From: an uncultured Alphaproteobacteria bacterium
GTDB taxonomy: Bacteria > Pseudomonadota > Alphaproteobacteria > HIMB59 > GCA-002718135
Reading direction: 5' to 3'
Assembly (NCBI GenBank): GCA_902590695.1
Contig: CACIXR010000007.1
Location: 1-64,000, forward strand
DNA: 64,000 nt
Part shown: piece after piece, positions 56,940-64,000 of the stretch
How the letters are laid out: every line of letters begins with the position of its first letter
How positions within the stretch are numbered: the first letter of the stretch is position 1
Program-made: the position numbers and the translations under genes
The notes under the pieces: model-generated
Databases searched by the model: none
Told to the model about the DNA's origin: nothing
The model's input: the letters and a program-made list of their open reading frames with translations, nothing else

Positions 56940-57596
56940 ATGGAAATTACTTTATACTATTTTAAGATACCTTTTTGGAGAGCAGAAGTTACGAGACTGG
57001 CTTTATTTATAGGCGATATTCCTTTTAATGATTATCGTGTAGAGGGAAAAGAAATTGATGACTTAAAAGCAACAGGGTTATTGCCCAATAAGCAAATTGC
57101 TCCTTTTAAACAATTACCAATATTAGAAGTTGACGGTAAAATTATTGCTCAAACAGGTGCCATTGCAAGATATTGTGGAAAATTATCAGGTTTATATCCA
57201 AAAGATAATGATTTTAAAGCAGCTCAAATAGATCAAATTATTGATGCAGCACAAGATATTAACTATCTCGTAACTTTATCTGGCAGAGATAAAGAAAGGG
57301 ATCGATTAGAATTAGCAAGAAAAATATTATCTACAAAACATCTGCCCAAATGGTTTCAATTTCTTGAAAACTTGCTTGAAAAAAATGAGGAGTCTTGTTT
57401 TTTTGTTGGCAAAAATATTTCTATTGCTGATCTAGCAATTTGGAGATTACTAGGTTGGCTAACATCAGGCCTTTTAGATGGAGTGCCAACAAATATTTTA
57501 GAACCTTATGAAAGATTAAAAAAATTAAGGAAAGAAATCTACAATTATCCAAAGGTCAATGAATGGATGATGAAAACATATGGAAAAATTATTTAA
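56940..57596 (+). CDS. Glutathione S-transferase (sigma-like)
   Basis: Cytosolic GST of 218 residues. YYFKIPFWRAEVTRLALF is the catalytic-tyrosine strand and helix, KQLPILEVDGKIIAQTGAIARY binds glutathione (cis-Pro, then Gln/Thr), and the helical half follows. It is the second GST in the region. pdxJ begins nine bases after its stop. Confidence 0.87.
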   Translation: MEITLYYFKIPFWRAEVTRLALFIGDIPFNDYRVEGKEIDDLKATGLLPNKQIAPFKQLPILEVDGKIIAQTGAIARYCGKLSGLYPKDNDFKAAQIDQIIDAAQDINYLVTLSGRDKERDRLELARKILSTKHLPKWFQFLENLLEKNEESCFFVGKNISIADLAIWRLLGWLTSGLLDGVPTNILEPYERLKKLRKEIYNYPKVNEWMMKTYGKII

Positions 57597-57604
57597 TTAT
57601 TAAA

Positions 57605-58339
57605 ATGACTGCACTAAGTGTTAATGTCAACAAATTTGCTTTAGTAAGAAATGCTAGAGGTGCTGATTTACCAAACTTAATTGATATTAGTAATAAATGT
57701 TTAGACTATGGCGCTGATGGAATTACAGTACATCCTCGTCCTGATGAAAGACACGCAAAATTTTCTGACCTTGAACCCTTAAAAAATTTATTATCAAAAT
57801 TTGAAAATAAGGAATTTAATGTAGAGGGATATCCATCAGATTTTTTTGTCAAAAAAGTAATTGAAGTTAAACCAGATCAAGTAACTTTAGTCCCAGATCC
57901 ACCTGGCGCATTAACCTCTTCTTTTGGTTGGGACTGTGAAACTAATAAAAATTTATTAACAGAAATAGTTAGTGAATTTAAGAAAAATGATATTCGCGTT
58001 TCAATATTTATTAACCCATCTATAAAAACACTAGAAAATTTAGAAGTAATACAAACTGATAGAGTAGAACTTTATACTTTTGATTATGCTCATACCTTTA
58101 ATGAAAATAAGGAAAAAGCAATTAATGATTATATTGGTGTAACCCACTATCTAAAAAAAGAGTTTCCAAAAATTGAATTAAATGCAGGTCATGATTTAAA
58201 TTTAGAAAATTTAAAGTTTTTTTTAGATAAAATAAATAATGTTAAAGAAGTATCTATTGGTCATGCTCTCATCTGTGATACTTTTGAATTTGGCTTACAA
58301 GAAACAATAAAAAAATATTTAACCCTAACAAATAATTAA
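57605..58339 (+). CDS. pdxJ: Pyridoxine 5'-phosphate synthase
   Basis: Joins deoxyxylulose-5-phosphate and aminoacetone-phosphate in the DXP-dependent route to vitamin B6. TIM-barrel marks: LSVNVNKFALVRNARG, GADGITVHPRPDERH, FNVEGYPS, QVTLVPDPPGALTS and LNAGHDLNLEN, with EVSIGHALI near the end. Start placed at ATG 57605 (244 residues); an in-frame ATG at 57563 lies within the GST gene. Confidence 0.95.
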   Translation: MTALSVNVNKFALVRNARGADLPNLIDISNKCLDYGADGITVHPRPDERHAKFSDLEPLKNLLSKFENKEFNVEGYPSDFFVKKVIEVKPDQVTLVPDPPGALTSSFGWDCETNKNLLTEIVSEFKKNDIRVSIFINPSIKTLENLEVIQTDRVELYTFDYAHTFNENKEKAINDYIGVTHYLKKEFPKIELNAGHDLNLENLKFFLDKINNVKEVSIGHALICDTFEFGLQETIKKYLTLTNN

Positions 58340-58948
58340 GTGACTTTTATATTTTGGCTTCAGTTTGCTACTGTTTGTGTTGCAGGAGCAATGTCTCCGG
58401 GTCCAAGTTTAGCATTAATTATAAGAAATAGTATTACAATTAATAGATTTGCTGGCTTTATGACTGCTGTTGGTCATGGATTAGGAATGGGGATGTATGC
58501 TATATTTGCAGTTACTGGATTATCAATTATTTTAACAGCAAACGAATTATTATTTCAATTAATTCAAATAATTGGAATTCTTTTTTTATTATATTTAGGT
58601 TTTCAATTTATATTTAAAAAAAATGAGGACATAGATAAACTTAAGGAACAAAAAAGTATTAATTCTTTCCTACAAGGATTTTTGATAGCAATTTTTAATC
58701 CCAAAATTCTTATATGGTTTTCAGCTGTCTTTTCTCAATTTGTAAAAATTGATGCCTCTTTTTATTCACATTCAATTCTTGTTTTAACTGCTTCCGTTAT
58801 TGATGGAGTTTGGTACATTATTGTTTCCCTTGTTGTGACAAGTTATGGAATGAATGATTTTTTCCAAAAAAGGCAAGGTATAATACAAAAAATATCAGGA
58901 TTTATTTTAGTTTTAATTGGTATTTTGCTAATTGTAGATTTCTTCTAG
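58340..58948 (+). CDS. LysE/RhtB-family amino-acid exporter
   Basis: Six-helix inner-membrane exporter, 202 residues. The family start GAMSPGPSLALIIRNSI and the NPKILIWFSAVFSQF segment are visible. The start is GTG at 58340, directly after the pdxJ stop. Exported compound unknown (homoserine, threonine, lysine or similar). Confidence 0.88.
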   Translation: MTFIFWLQFATVCVAGAMSPGPSLALIIRNSITINRFAGFMTAVGHGLGMGMYAIFAVTGLSIILTANELLFQLIQIIGILFLLYLGFQFIFKKNEDIDKLKEQKSINSFLQGFLIAIFNPKILIWFSAVFSQFVKIDASFYSHSILVLTASVIDGVWYIIVSLVVTSYGMNDFFQKRQGIIQKISGFILVLIGILLIVDFF

Positions 58949-60010
58949 AACTCTTAAAATATTTTTTCCCATAATTTTTTCAATCTCTAAATATTTATAA
59001 CCTCTTTTTTCTAAAGACTCTTGAATTATCATATGATCTAAACAATCATTCCATGAATGAGGTAGGCAATCAAGCCCGTCATAGTCACTGCCTATTCCTA
59101 CATAATCAATACCTATTTGATTAATTACATATTCAATATGATCAACAAATACTTCTATACTTGGGCATATTTCTGCTAATTTTTTTTGAAGAAAATGTTG
59201 TTTTGCTATCCATTGAGAAGTTTTATTGGAATATTTTCTTTCAATAGAATTTAATTCATCAAGATATTTATTCCTTTCTTTTGATTCTCTTTCTTTAAAA
59301 GATTTATCAATAAAAAAAGGATATGGATTTAAACCAATTAATCCTTTTGATTTTTTGATAGCTTCAATTTGATCATCTTTTAAATTACGAAAATGTGGAC
59401 ACAAATTATACACGCTAGAATGTGAGGCAATAAAAGGTTTGGTACTTATTGATGCAATGTCCCAAAAACTTTTCTCTCCAATGTGAGAAACATCGATTAA
59501 CACATTATTATCTTGGCAAATGTAAATAACCTCTTTCCCAAATTCATTTAAGCCATGGCTTTTAAGTTTTGACAAATTGTATGTCTCATCATAATTTGAT
59601 GAAACCCAATCCAAAGAATGATTCCAAGTTGGGCCAAAATAGAAAAGCCCTCTTTTAATAAAATGATATAAATTATTGATATCATTTTCTAAGCCCTCTC
59701 CACCTTCCATTGAAATTGGTAACATTGTCTTATTTTTATCTATTCCTTCATTAATGTCTGAGATTTTTTTGGGGATGACAATTTCTTCATGTGATGAAAT
59801 TCTTTCAATCTCATCATACATTTTATCAGCTCTCTTAAAAAAATTTGGTTCTTTAGCATTGCTAGATACCCAAATAATTAAAATCTCTAAATCAATTTCA
59901 GATTTAAGTAACCTTGGTATGTCCGTATGCCCATTCGATGTTAGCTTTGTAACATCTTCACCTTCAATAACTCTTTGCACAAGATCATTATGCAAGTCAG
60001 CAACAAACAT
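58928..60010 (-). CDS. Membrane dipeptidase (peptidase M19)
   Basis: Binuclear zinc dipeptidase fold, 360 residues. Metal-site residues are seen in DLHNDL (residues 5-10), the EGGEGLEND glutamate, SHSSVYNLCPHFRN and GSDYDGLDCLPH. No signal peptide, so cytoplasmic. Family members hydrolyse dipeptides, including those with a D- or modified residue. Convergent with the LysE gene (21-base overlap). Confidence 0.9.
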   Translation of the reverse strand: MFVADLHNDLVQRVIEGEDVTKLTSNGHTDIPRLLKSEIDLEILIIWVSSNAKEPNFFKRADKMYDEIERISSHEEIVIPKKISDINEGIDKNKTMLPISMEGGEGLENDINNLYHFIKRGLFYFGPTWNHSLDWVSSNYDETYNLSKLKSHGLNEFGKEVIYICQDNNVLIDVSHIGEKSFWDIASISTKPFIASHSSVYNLCPHFRNLKDDQIEAIKKSKGLIGLNPYPFFIDKSFKERESKERNKYLDELNSIERKYSNKTSQWIAKQHFLQKKLAEICPSIEVFVDHIEYVINQIGIDYVGIGSDYDGLDCLPHSWNDCLDHMIIQESLEKRGYKYLEIEKIMGKNILRVLEEIYN

Positions 60011-60014
60011 CTAA

Positions 60015-60581
60015 TTATTTTACAATCTCCATTTTAATTATTTTATCTGGATCAGCAGGTGGTTCGCCTCTTGTGATATTATCAACAAATTCCATACCTT
60101 CAGTAACTTGAGCCCAAACGGTATATTGACCATCTAAAAAAGAGCAATCATTAAAACAAATGAAAAATTGACTATTGGCGCTATTTGGATTTTGAGCTCT
60201 TGCCATTGATACTGCCCCTCTTCCATGATTCTCAGAAGAAAATTCTGCTTCAATATCTGGAAGTTTTGATCCACCTGTGCCTGCTCTTGATAAGTTGAAA
60301 TTATCATTACTTGAATTTCCAAATTCTACATCACCGGTTTGAGCCATAAAGCCATCTATAACTCTATGAAAAACAACTCCATCATATTGTCCTTCTTCAA
60401 TAAGTTGTTTGATTTGTTTTACATGTTTTGGTGCTACGTTTGGTTTTGTCTCTATTACAACAACACCATCTTTAAGTGTCATATGAATAGTATCTTTCTT
60501 TTCATCAGCCATTGAAATCCCCCCTTTTAAGAATATTGAGAATATGAAGATGAAAATAAATAGTTTTTTAAGTTTATTCAT
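60015..60581 (-). CDS. Periplasmic peptidyl-prolyl cis-trans isomerase (cyclophilin)
   Basis: Cyclophilin domain with VVFHRVIDGFMAQTGD (catalytic Arg and Phe), SMARAQNPNSANSQFFICF and FLDGQYTVWAQV. The N-terminus MNKLKKLFIFIFIFSIFLKG is a signal peptide, which puts it in the periplasm. Start at ATG 60581 (188 residues). An in-frame ATG at MADEKK is preceded by AGGGGGG and could give a cytoplasmic form. Confidence 0.88.
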   Translation of the reverse strand: MNKLKKLFIFIFIFSIFLKGGISMADEKKDTIHMTLKDGVVVIETKPNVAPKHVKQIKQLIEEGQYDGVVFHRVIDGFMAQTGDVEFGNSSNDNFNLSRAGTGGSKLPDIEAEFSSENHGRGAVSMARAQNPNSANSQFFICFNDCSFLDGQYTVWAQVTEGMEFVDNITRGEPPADPDKIIKMEIVK

Positions 60582-60625
60582 ATTTGTTTTCTTTACCTTC
60601 ACCCAAATTGTTTTATATATATGTA

Positions 60626-61090
60626 ATGCACATCTTTGAAGAAAATATCAAGAAATTAGATCTAAAAATTCCAGATATGCCAACACCAATTGCAAATTAC
60701 GTACCCTTTAAGATTGCAGATAATACCGTTTATGTATCTGGTCAAGGGCCCGTAATTGATGGTAAAATTCTTTATAGTGGAAAAGTTGGTGTAGATATTT
60801 CTGAAGAAGAAGGAATAAAAGCTGCTGAAACTTGTTGCATTAATATTATTGCAGCTCTTAAAACATCGATAGATGGTGATTGGGACAGACTAGATTCTTT
60901 TTTAAAACTTGGAGGTTTTGTAAATTGCAATGATAACTTTACTGATCAACCAAAAATCATAAATGGAGCATCAGATTTATTAGTGAATATTTTTGGTGAC
61001 AAAGGAAGACACTCAAGATTTGCAGTTGGTTCAAATGCGCTTCCTCTAAATATTTCTGTTGAAATAGACGCCATCATTAAAATCAAATAA
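60626..61090 (+). CDS. RidA/YjgF-family protein
   Basis: 154 residues of the Rid superfamily, which removes reactive enamine/imine intermediates or has related deaminase roles. VYVSGQGPV and the ending HSRFAVGSNALPLNISVEIDAI mark it, and the arginine needed for deaminase activity may be the one in HSRFAVG. Start at ATG 60626; an upstream in-frame ATG at 60584 overlaps the divergent cyclophilin gene. Confidence 0.85.
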   Translation: MHIFEENIKKLDLKIPDMPTPIANYVPFKIADNTVYVSGQGPVIDGKILYSGKVGVDISEEEGIKAAETCCINIIAALKTSIDGDWDRLDSFLKLGGFVNCNDNFTDQPKIINGASDLLVNIFGDKGRHSRFAVGSNALPLNISVEIDAIIKIK

Positions 61091-61100
61091 TAAATTTAAT

Positions 61101-62234
61101 ATGAGTAAATATTTTTTTTGCTCTTCGCTTAATGATATTAAAAAATCAGACTGGAATGAATGTGTTGGAAATGATCATCCATTCTTGCAATATGAATTTC
61201 TTCACGCATTAGAAGAGAGTAAAAGTGCAAATACCAAAACAGGTTGGCAACCATATCATTATATAGAAAAAGAAAATGATAAAATTATTTCATTATGTCC
61301 TCTTTACATAAAGAACCATTCGTTTGGAGAATATATCTTTGATCATTCTTGGGCTGATGCTTATCATCGATATGGAATAAATTATTATCCAAAACTTCAA
61401 TCTGCAATACCGTTTACACCCGTTACTGGTGATAGAATTGTTTTAAATAAGTCAGTTAAAGATAAAAAGAAAAAACAAGTTCAAGTAATTAAGAATATTA
61501 TAGAAGAAGCTAAAAAAATAAATGTTTCTTCGCTGCATTTTAATTTTGTTAATGATGCATCTAATTGGAATGATGTTGAGAATATTATGATTAGATCAGG
61601 GATACAGTTCCATTGGCATAATAATGAATATAAAAAATTTGAAGATTTTTTAAATGACCTATCTTCTAGAAAAAGAAAAATAATTAGACGGGAAAGACAA
61701 TGTATTGAAAAAAATAATTTACAAGTAAAATTACTTAATGGAGATGATATTAAAGAAGAACATATAAGTTTTTTTTACGATTGTTACTTAGATACTACTG
61801 GAAGAAAATGGGGATCCACGTATTTAACTAAAGAATTTTTCTTTGAAATATTAGATAATTTCAAAAATAACATTTTACTGATAATGGCCTTTCAAGAAGA
61901 CAAAATGGTTGCCTCTGCAATTAATTTTATAAGCAAAACTCATTTGTATGGACGTTTATGGGGGTCAAAATATGAAGTTCCCTTTTTACATTTTGAGCTT
62001 TGTTACTATCAAGCAATAGAATATGCCATCAGAAATAACATTAAAATAGTTGAGGCTGGTGCTCAAGGTGAGCATAAGTTACAGAGAGGATATGTTCCAA
62101 CTAAAACATGGAGTGCGCATTGGATTAAAGATCAAGAATTCAGCAAGGCAATTCAAAATTTTCTTGATAATGAAAGTCAGTTAATTGATAGTCAGAAAGA
62201 AAGACTAGATGATTTTCTTCCGTTCAAAAATTAA
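61101..62234 (+). CDS. FemAB-like GNAT acyltransferase
   Basis: 377 residues of the group annotated as peptidogalycan-biosynthesis proteins, related to FemAB/GNAT transferases. Conserved patches: DHPFLQYEFLHALEES, WQPYHY, DHSWADAYHRYGINYYPKLQ, RKRKIIRRER and EAGAQGEHKLQRGYVPTKT. Often found near clpA in alphaproteobacteria, where it overlaps here by four bases. Substrate not known. Confidence 0.82.
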   Translation: MSKYFFCSSLNDIKKSDWNECVGNDHPFLQYEFLHALEESKSANTKTGWQPYHYIEKENDKIISLCPLYIKNHSFGEYIFDHSWADAYHRYGINYYPKLQSAIPFTPVTGDRIVLNKSVKDKKKKQVQVIKNIIEEAKKINVSSLHFNFVNDASNWNDVENIMIRSGIQFHWHNNEYKKFEDFLNDLSSRKRKIIRRERQCIEKNNLQVKLLNGDDIKEEHISFFYDCYLDTTGRKWGSTYLTKEFFFEILDNFKNNILLIMAFQEDKMVASAINFISKTHLYGRLWGSKYEVPFLHFELCYYQAIEYAIRNNIKIVEAGAQGEHKLQRGYVPTKTWSAHWIKDQEFSKAIQNFLDNESQLIDSQKERLDDFLPFKN

Positions 62235-64000
62235 GCAAGTTCTTTTTTAACTTCTTGCTTATTTGAAAATTCAAAACTAATTTTTTTATCCTTGCATGTT
62301 ATTTCTACATGACCACCCTTAGATAATTTTCCAAAAATTAATTCTTCAGCCATAGGTTTTTTGACTTTTTCTTGTATTACTCTTCCTAATTCTCTTGCAC
62401 CATAAACCTCATCATAACCTTCTTCGGCTAATAATTCTTTTGCTTCCTTATTAATTGATAATGAAACACCTTTATCTTCAAGTTGAGCCTCAATTTCTAT
62501 GATGAACTTATCTACGATAGAAAGTACTATATTTTTAGATAAATGATTAAAATGAATTATTGAATCAATTCGATTTCTAAATTCGGGTGAAAAAATTCTA
62601 TTAATTGCATCACTACTATCATCGTTAGATCTTTTTGCATTAAATCCTATTTTGTTTTTAGATACATCAATTGCACCAGCATTTGTTGTCATAATTAGTA
62701 TAACATTTCTAAAATCTATAGTCTTGCCATTATGGTCAGTCAGTTTTCCATAATCCATTACTTGAAGTAGTATATTGAATAAATCAAAATGAGCTTTTTC
62801 AATTTCATCTAAAAGCAGTACACAATGAGGATTTTGATCTACACCATCTGTTAATAATCCCCCTTGATCGAAACCAACATAACCTGGAGGAGCTCCAATA
62901 AGTCTACTAACGGTATGACGCTCCATATATTCTGACATATCAAATCTAAGAAGTTTAATACCAAGTGTATTACTTAGCTGTTTAGCTACCTCAGTCTTTC
63001 CAACTCCAGTAGGTCCAGAAAATAAATAGGAGCCTATTGGTTTACCATCTTCTCTAAGCCCTGCTCTTGCTAACTTTATAGAAGATGAAAGTTCCTCAAT
63101 AGCTTTGTCTTGACCAAATACGAAATTTTTCAAATCTCTTTCTAAATTTTTTAAACTATTCTTATCACTTTGATTAACAGATTTTGTTGGAATTCTTGCC
63201 ATTAAGGCAACAACTGCTTCTATATCTTTTGATAGAATAATTTTCTTTCTTTTCTCTTCAGGCAATAAATATTGTGATGCACCTGCTTCGTCAATGACAT
63301 CAATGGCTTTATCAGGAAGTTTCCTATCACCTATATATTTATTTGATAATTCAACAGCGCTAATAATTGCTTCAGGTGAATATTTAATATTATGATGTTC
63401 TTCATAGTAAGTTTTTAAACCTTCAAGAATTTTGATTGTCTCATCTTTTGATGGTTCTTTAACATCAATTTTTTGGAATCTTCTGACCAAAGCTCTATCT
63501 TTTTCAAAATAGTTTTTAAACTCCTTATAAGTAGTTGACCCAATGCATTTAAGAGTACCATTGCCTAGAGAGGGTTTTAATAAATTACTGGCATCCATTG
63601 ATCCTCCACTGGTAGCTCCTGCACCAATAACAGTATGGATTTCATCTATAAATAAAACAGCTTTGTCTTTTTTTTGTAATTCTTTAAGAACTGCTTTCAA
63701 TCTTTCTTCAAAATCACCTCTGTATCTTGTACCTGCAAGTAGAGCGCCCATATCCAGTGAATATATAATTGCGTCCTCCATAATTTTAGGTACTTTTTTT
63801 TCTGTAATTCTTTTTGCCAGTCCTTCAGCAATTGCTGTTTTCCCAACACCAGGGTCTCCAACAAATAAAGGATTATTTTTTTGTCTTCTGCATAAAATTT
63901 GAATTGTTCTATCTAGCTCTTTGCTTCTCCCAATTAGCTTATCAATTTTACCATCTTTTGATTTTTCATTTAAGTTAATACAAAACTGACCTAAAGCACT
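62231..64000 (-). CDS. clpA: ATP-dependent Clp protease ATPase subunit ClpA, N-terminus beyond the window
   Basis: Two-AAA+-domain unfoldase that feeds ClpP. The reading frame stays open to the window edge, giving 589 visible residues; the ATG at 63781 is internal. The first module has Walker A GDPGVGKTAIAEGLA near the window end and the pore region LAGTRYRGDFEERLK. The second has Walker A GPTGVGKTEVAKQL and GYVGFDQGG. The ClpB-type middle coiled coil is absent, which separates it from ClpB. The upstream N-domain and any clpS lie outside. Confidence 0.95.
   Translation of the reverse strand, partial: SALGQFCINLNEKSKDGKIDKLIGRSKELDRTIQILCRRQKNNPLFVGDPGVGKTAIAEGLAKRITEKKVPKIMEDAIIYSLDMGALLAGTRYRGDFEERLKAVLKELQKKDKAVLFIDEIHTVIGAGATSGGSMDASNLLKPSLGNGTLKCIGSTTYKEFKNYFEKDRALVRRFQKIDVKEPSKDETIKILEGLKTYYEEHHNIKYSPEAIISAVELSNKYIGDRKLPDKAIDVIDEAGASQYLLPEEKRKKIILSKDIEAVVALMARIPTKSVNQSDKNSLKNLERDLKNFVFGQDKAIEELSSSIKLARAGLREDGKPIGSYLFSGPTGVGKTEVAKQLSNTLGIKLLRFDMSEYMERHTVSRLIGAPPGYVGFDQGGLLTDGVDQNPHCVLLLDEIEKAHFDLFNILLQVMDYGKLTDHNGKTIDFRNVILIMTTNAGAIDVSKNKIGFNAKRSNDDSSDAINRIFSPEFRNRIDSIIHFNHLSKNIVLSIVDKFIIEIEAQLEDKGVSLSINKEAKELLAEEGYDEVYGARELGRVIQEKVKKPMAEELIFGKLSKGGHVEITCKDKKISFEFSNKQEVKKELA

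Overview
The window is a gene-dense, very AT-rich stretch of a bacterial chromosome. Spacers are short and no gap without a gene exceeds about 250 bases. Gene content and order are alphaproteobacterial: tig-clpP-clpX-lon-hupB, two tRNAs, then a complete 14-subunit nuoA-N complex I operon ending at birA. The base composition, tiny intergenic distances and single-copy core genes fit a streamlined marine bacterium of the SAR11-like kind. The tRNA-His gene encodes the extra 5' G (G-1) opposite C73. As I recall the literature, Pelagibacter and the Rhizobiales/Rhodobacterales/Caulobacterales group have lost that feature, so I lean towards a streamlined lineage outside true Pelagibacter (for example HIMB59/AEGEAN-169). 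That assignment is an inference.

Layout. 1-14.3 kb (minus): partial birA and nuoN back to nuoA. 14.4-20.9 kb (minus): tRNA-Asp, tRNA-Val, hupB, lon, clpX, clpP, tig, tRNA-Leu and tRNA-His, a protein folding and proteolysis block. 20.9-27.6 kb (plus): class I aminotransferase, PII protein, two tandem glutamine riboswitches with a terminator-like hairpin, glnA, parE and glpK. 27.6-32.4 kb: GATase-like protein, iolE, a cytochrome c'-like protein, an amino-acid type permease pair without its partners, and a family 9 glycosyltransferase. 32.4-36.4 kb (minus): tRNA-Phe, yacG, infA, hisD, hisG, murA and two very small genes. 36.5-38.2 kb: a heavy-metal/manganese transporter divergent from mntR, with a recognisable MntR-type palindrome between them.

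38.3-48.1 kb is catabolic and transport territory: a methyltransferase, a nitrilase-family amidase, an MFS transporter, an aldo/keto reductase, a two-part ADP-ribosylglycohydrolase-fold enzyme, a carbohydrate ABC importer (binding protein plus two permeases, no ATPase here), and a divergent HpaI-type aldolase. 48.1-53.3 kb holds uup, a small membrane protein, a DsbA/HCCA-isomerase-like protein and a GST, divergent from a three-gene operon of small alpha/beta-barrel proteins whose starts all carry a perfect AAAGGAGG ribosome-binding site. 53.3-56.9 kb starts at tRNA-Thr and holds surface-glycosylation genes, including an FkbM-type methyltransferase broken by a frameshift. 56.9-64 kb: GST, pdxJ, a LysE-family exporter, an M19 dipeptidase, a periplasmic cyclophilin, a RidA-family protein, a FemAB-like acyltransferase and partial clpA.

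The strongest regulatory finding is the tandem glutamine-riboswitch pair in front of glnA. The two copies differ by compensatory stem changes, and a PII gene with an unusual T-loop lies immediately upstream. The main candidates for undescribed biology are the three-gene alpha/beta-barrel operon (51.6-53.3 kb) and the glycohydrolase-fold enzyme tied to a sugar importer (41.9-47.1 kb).
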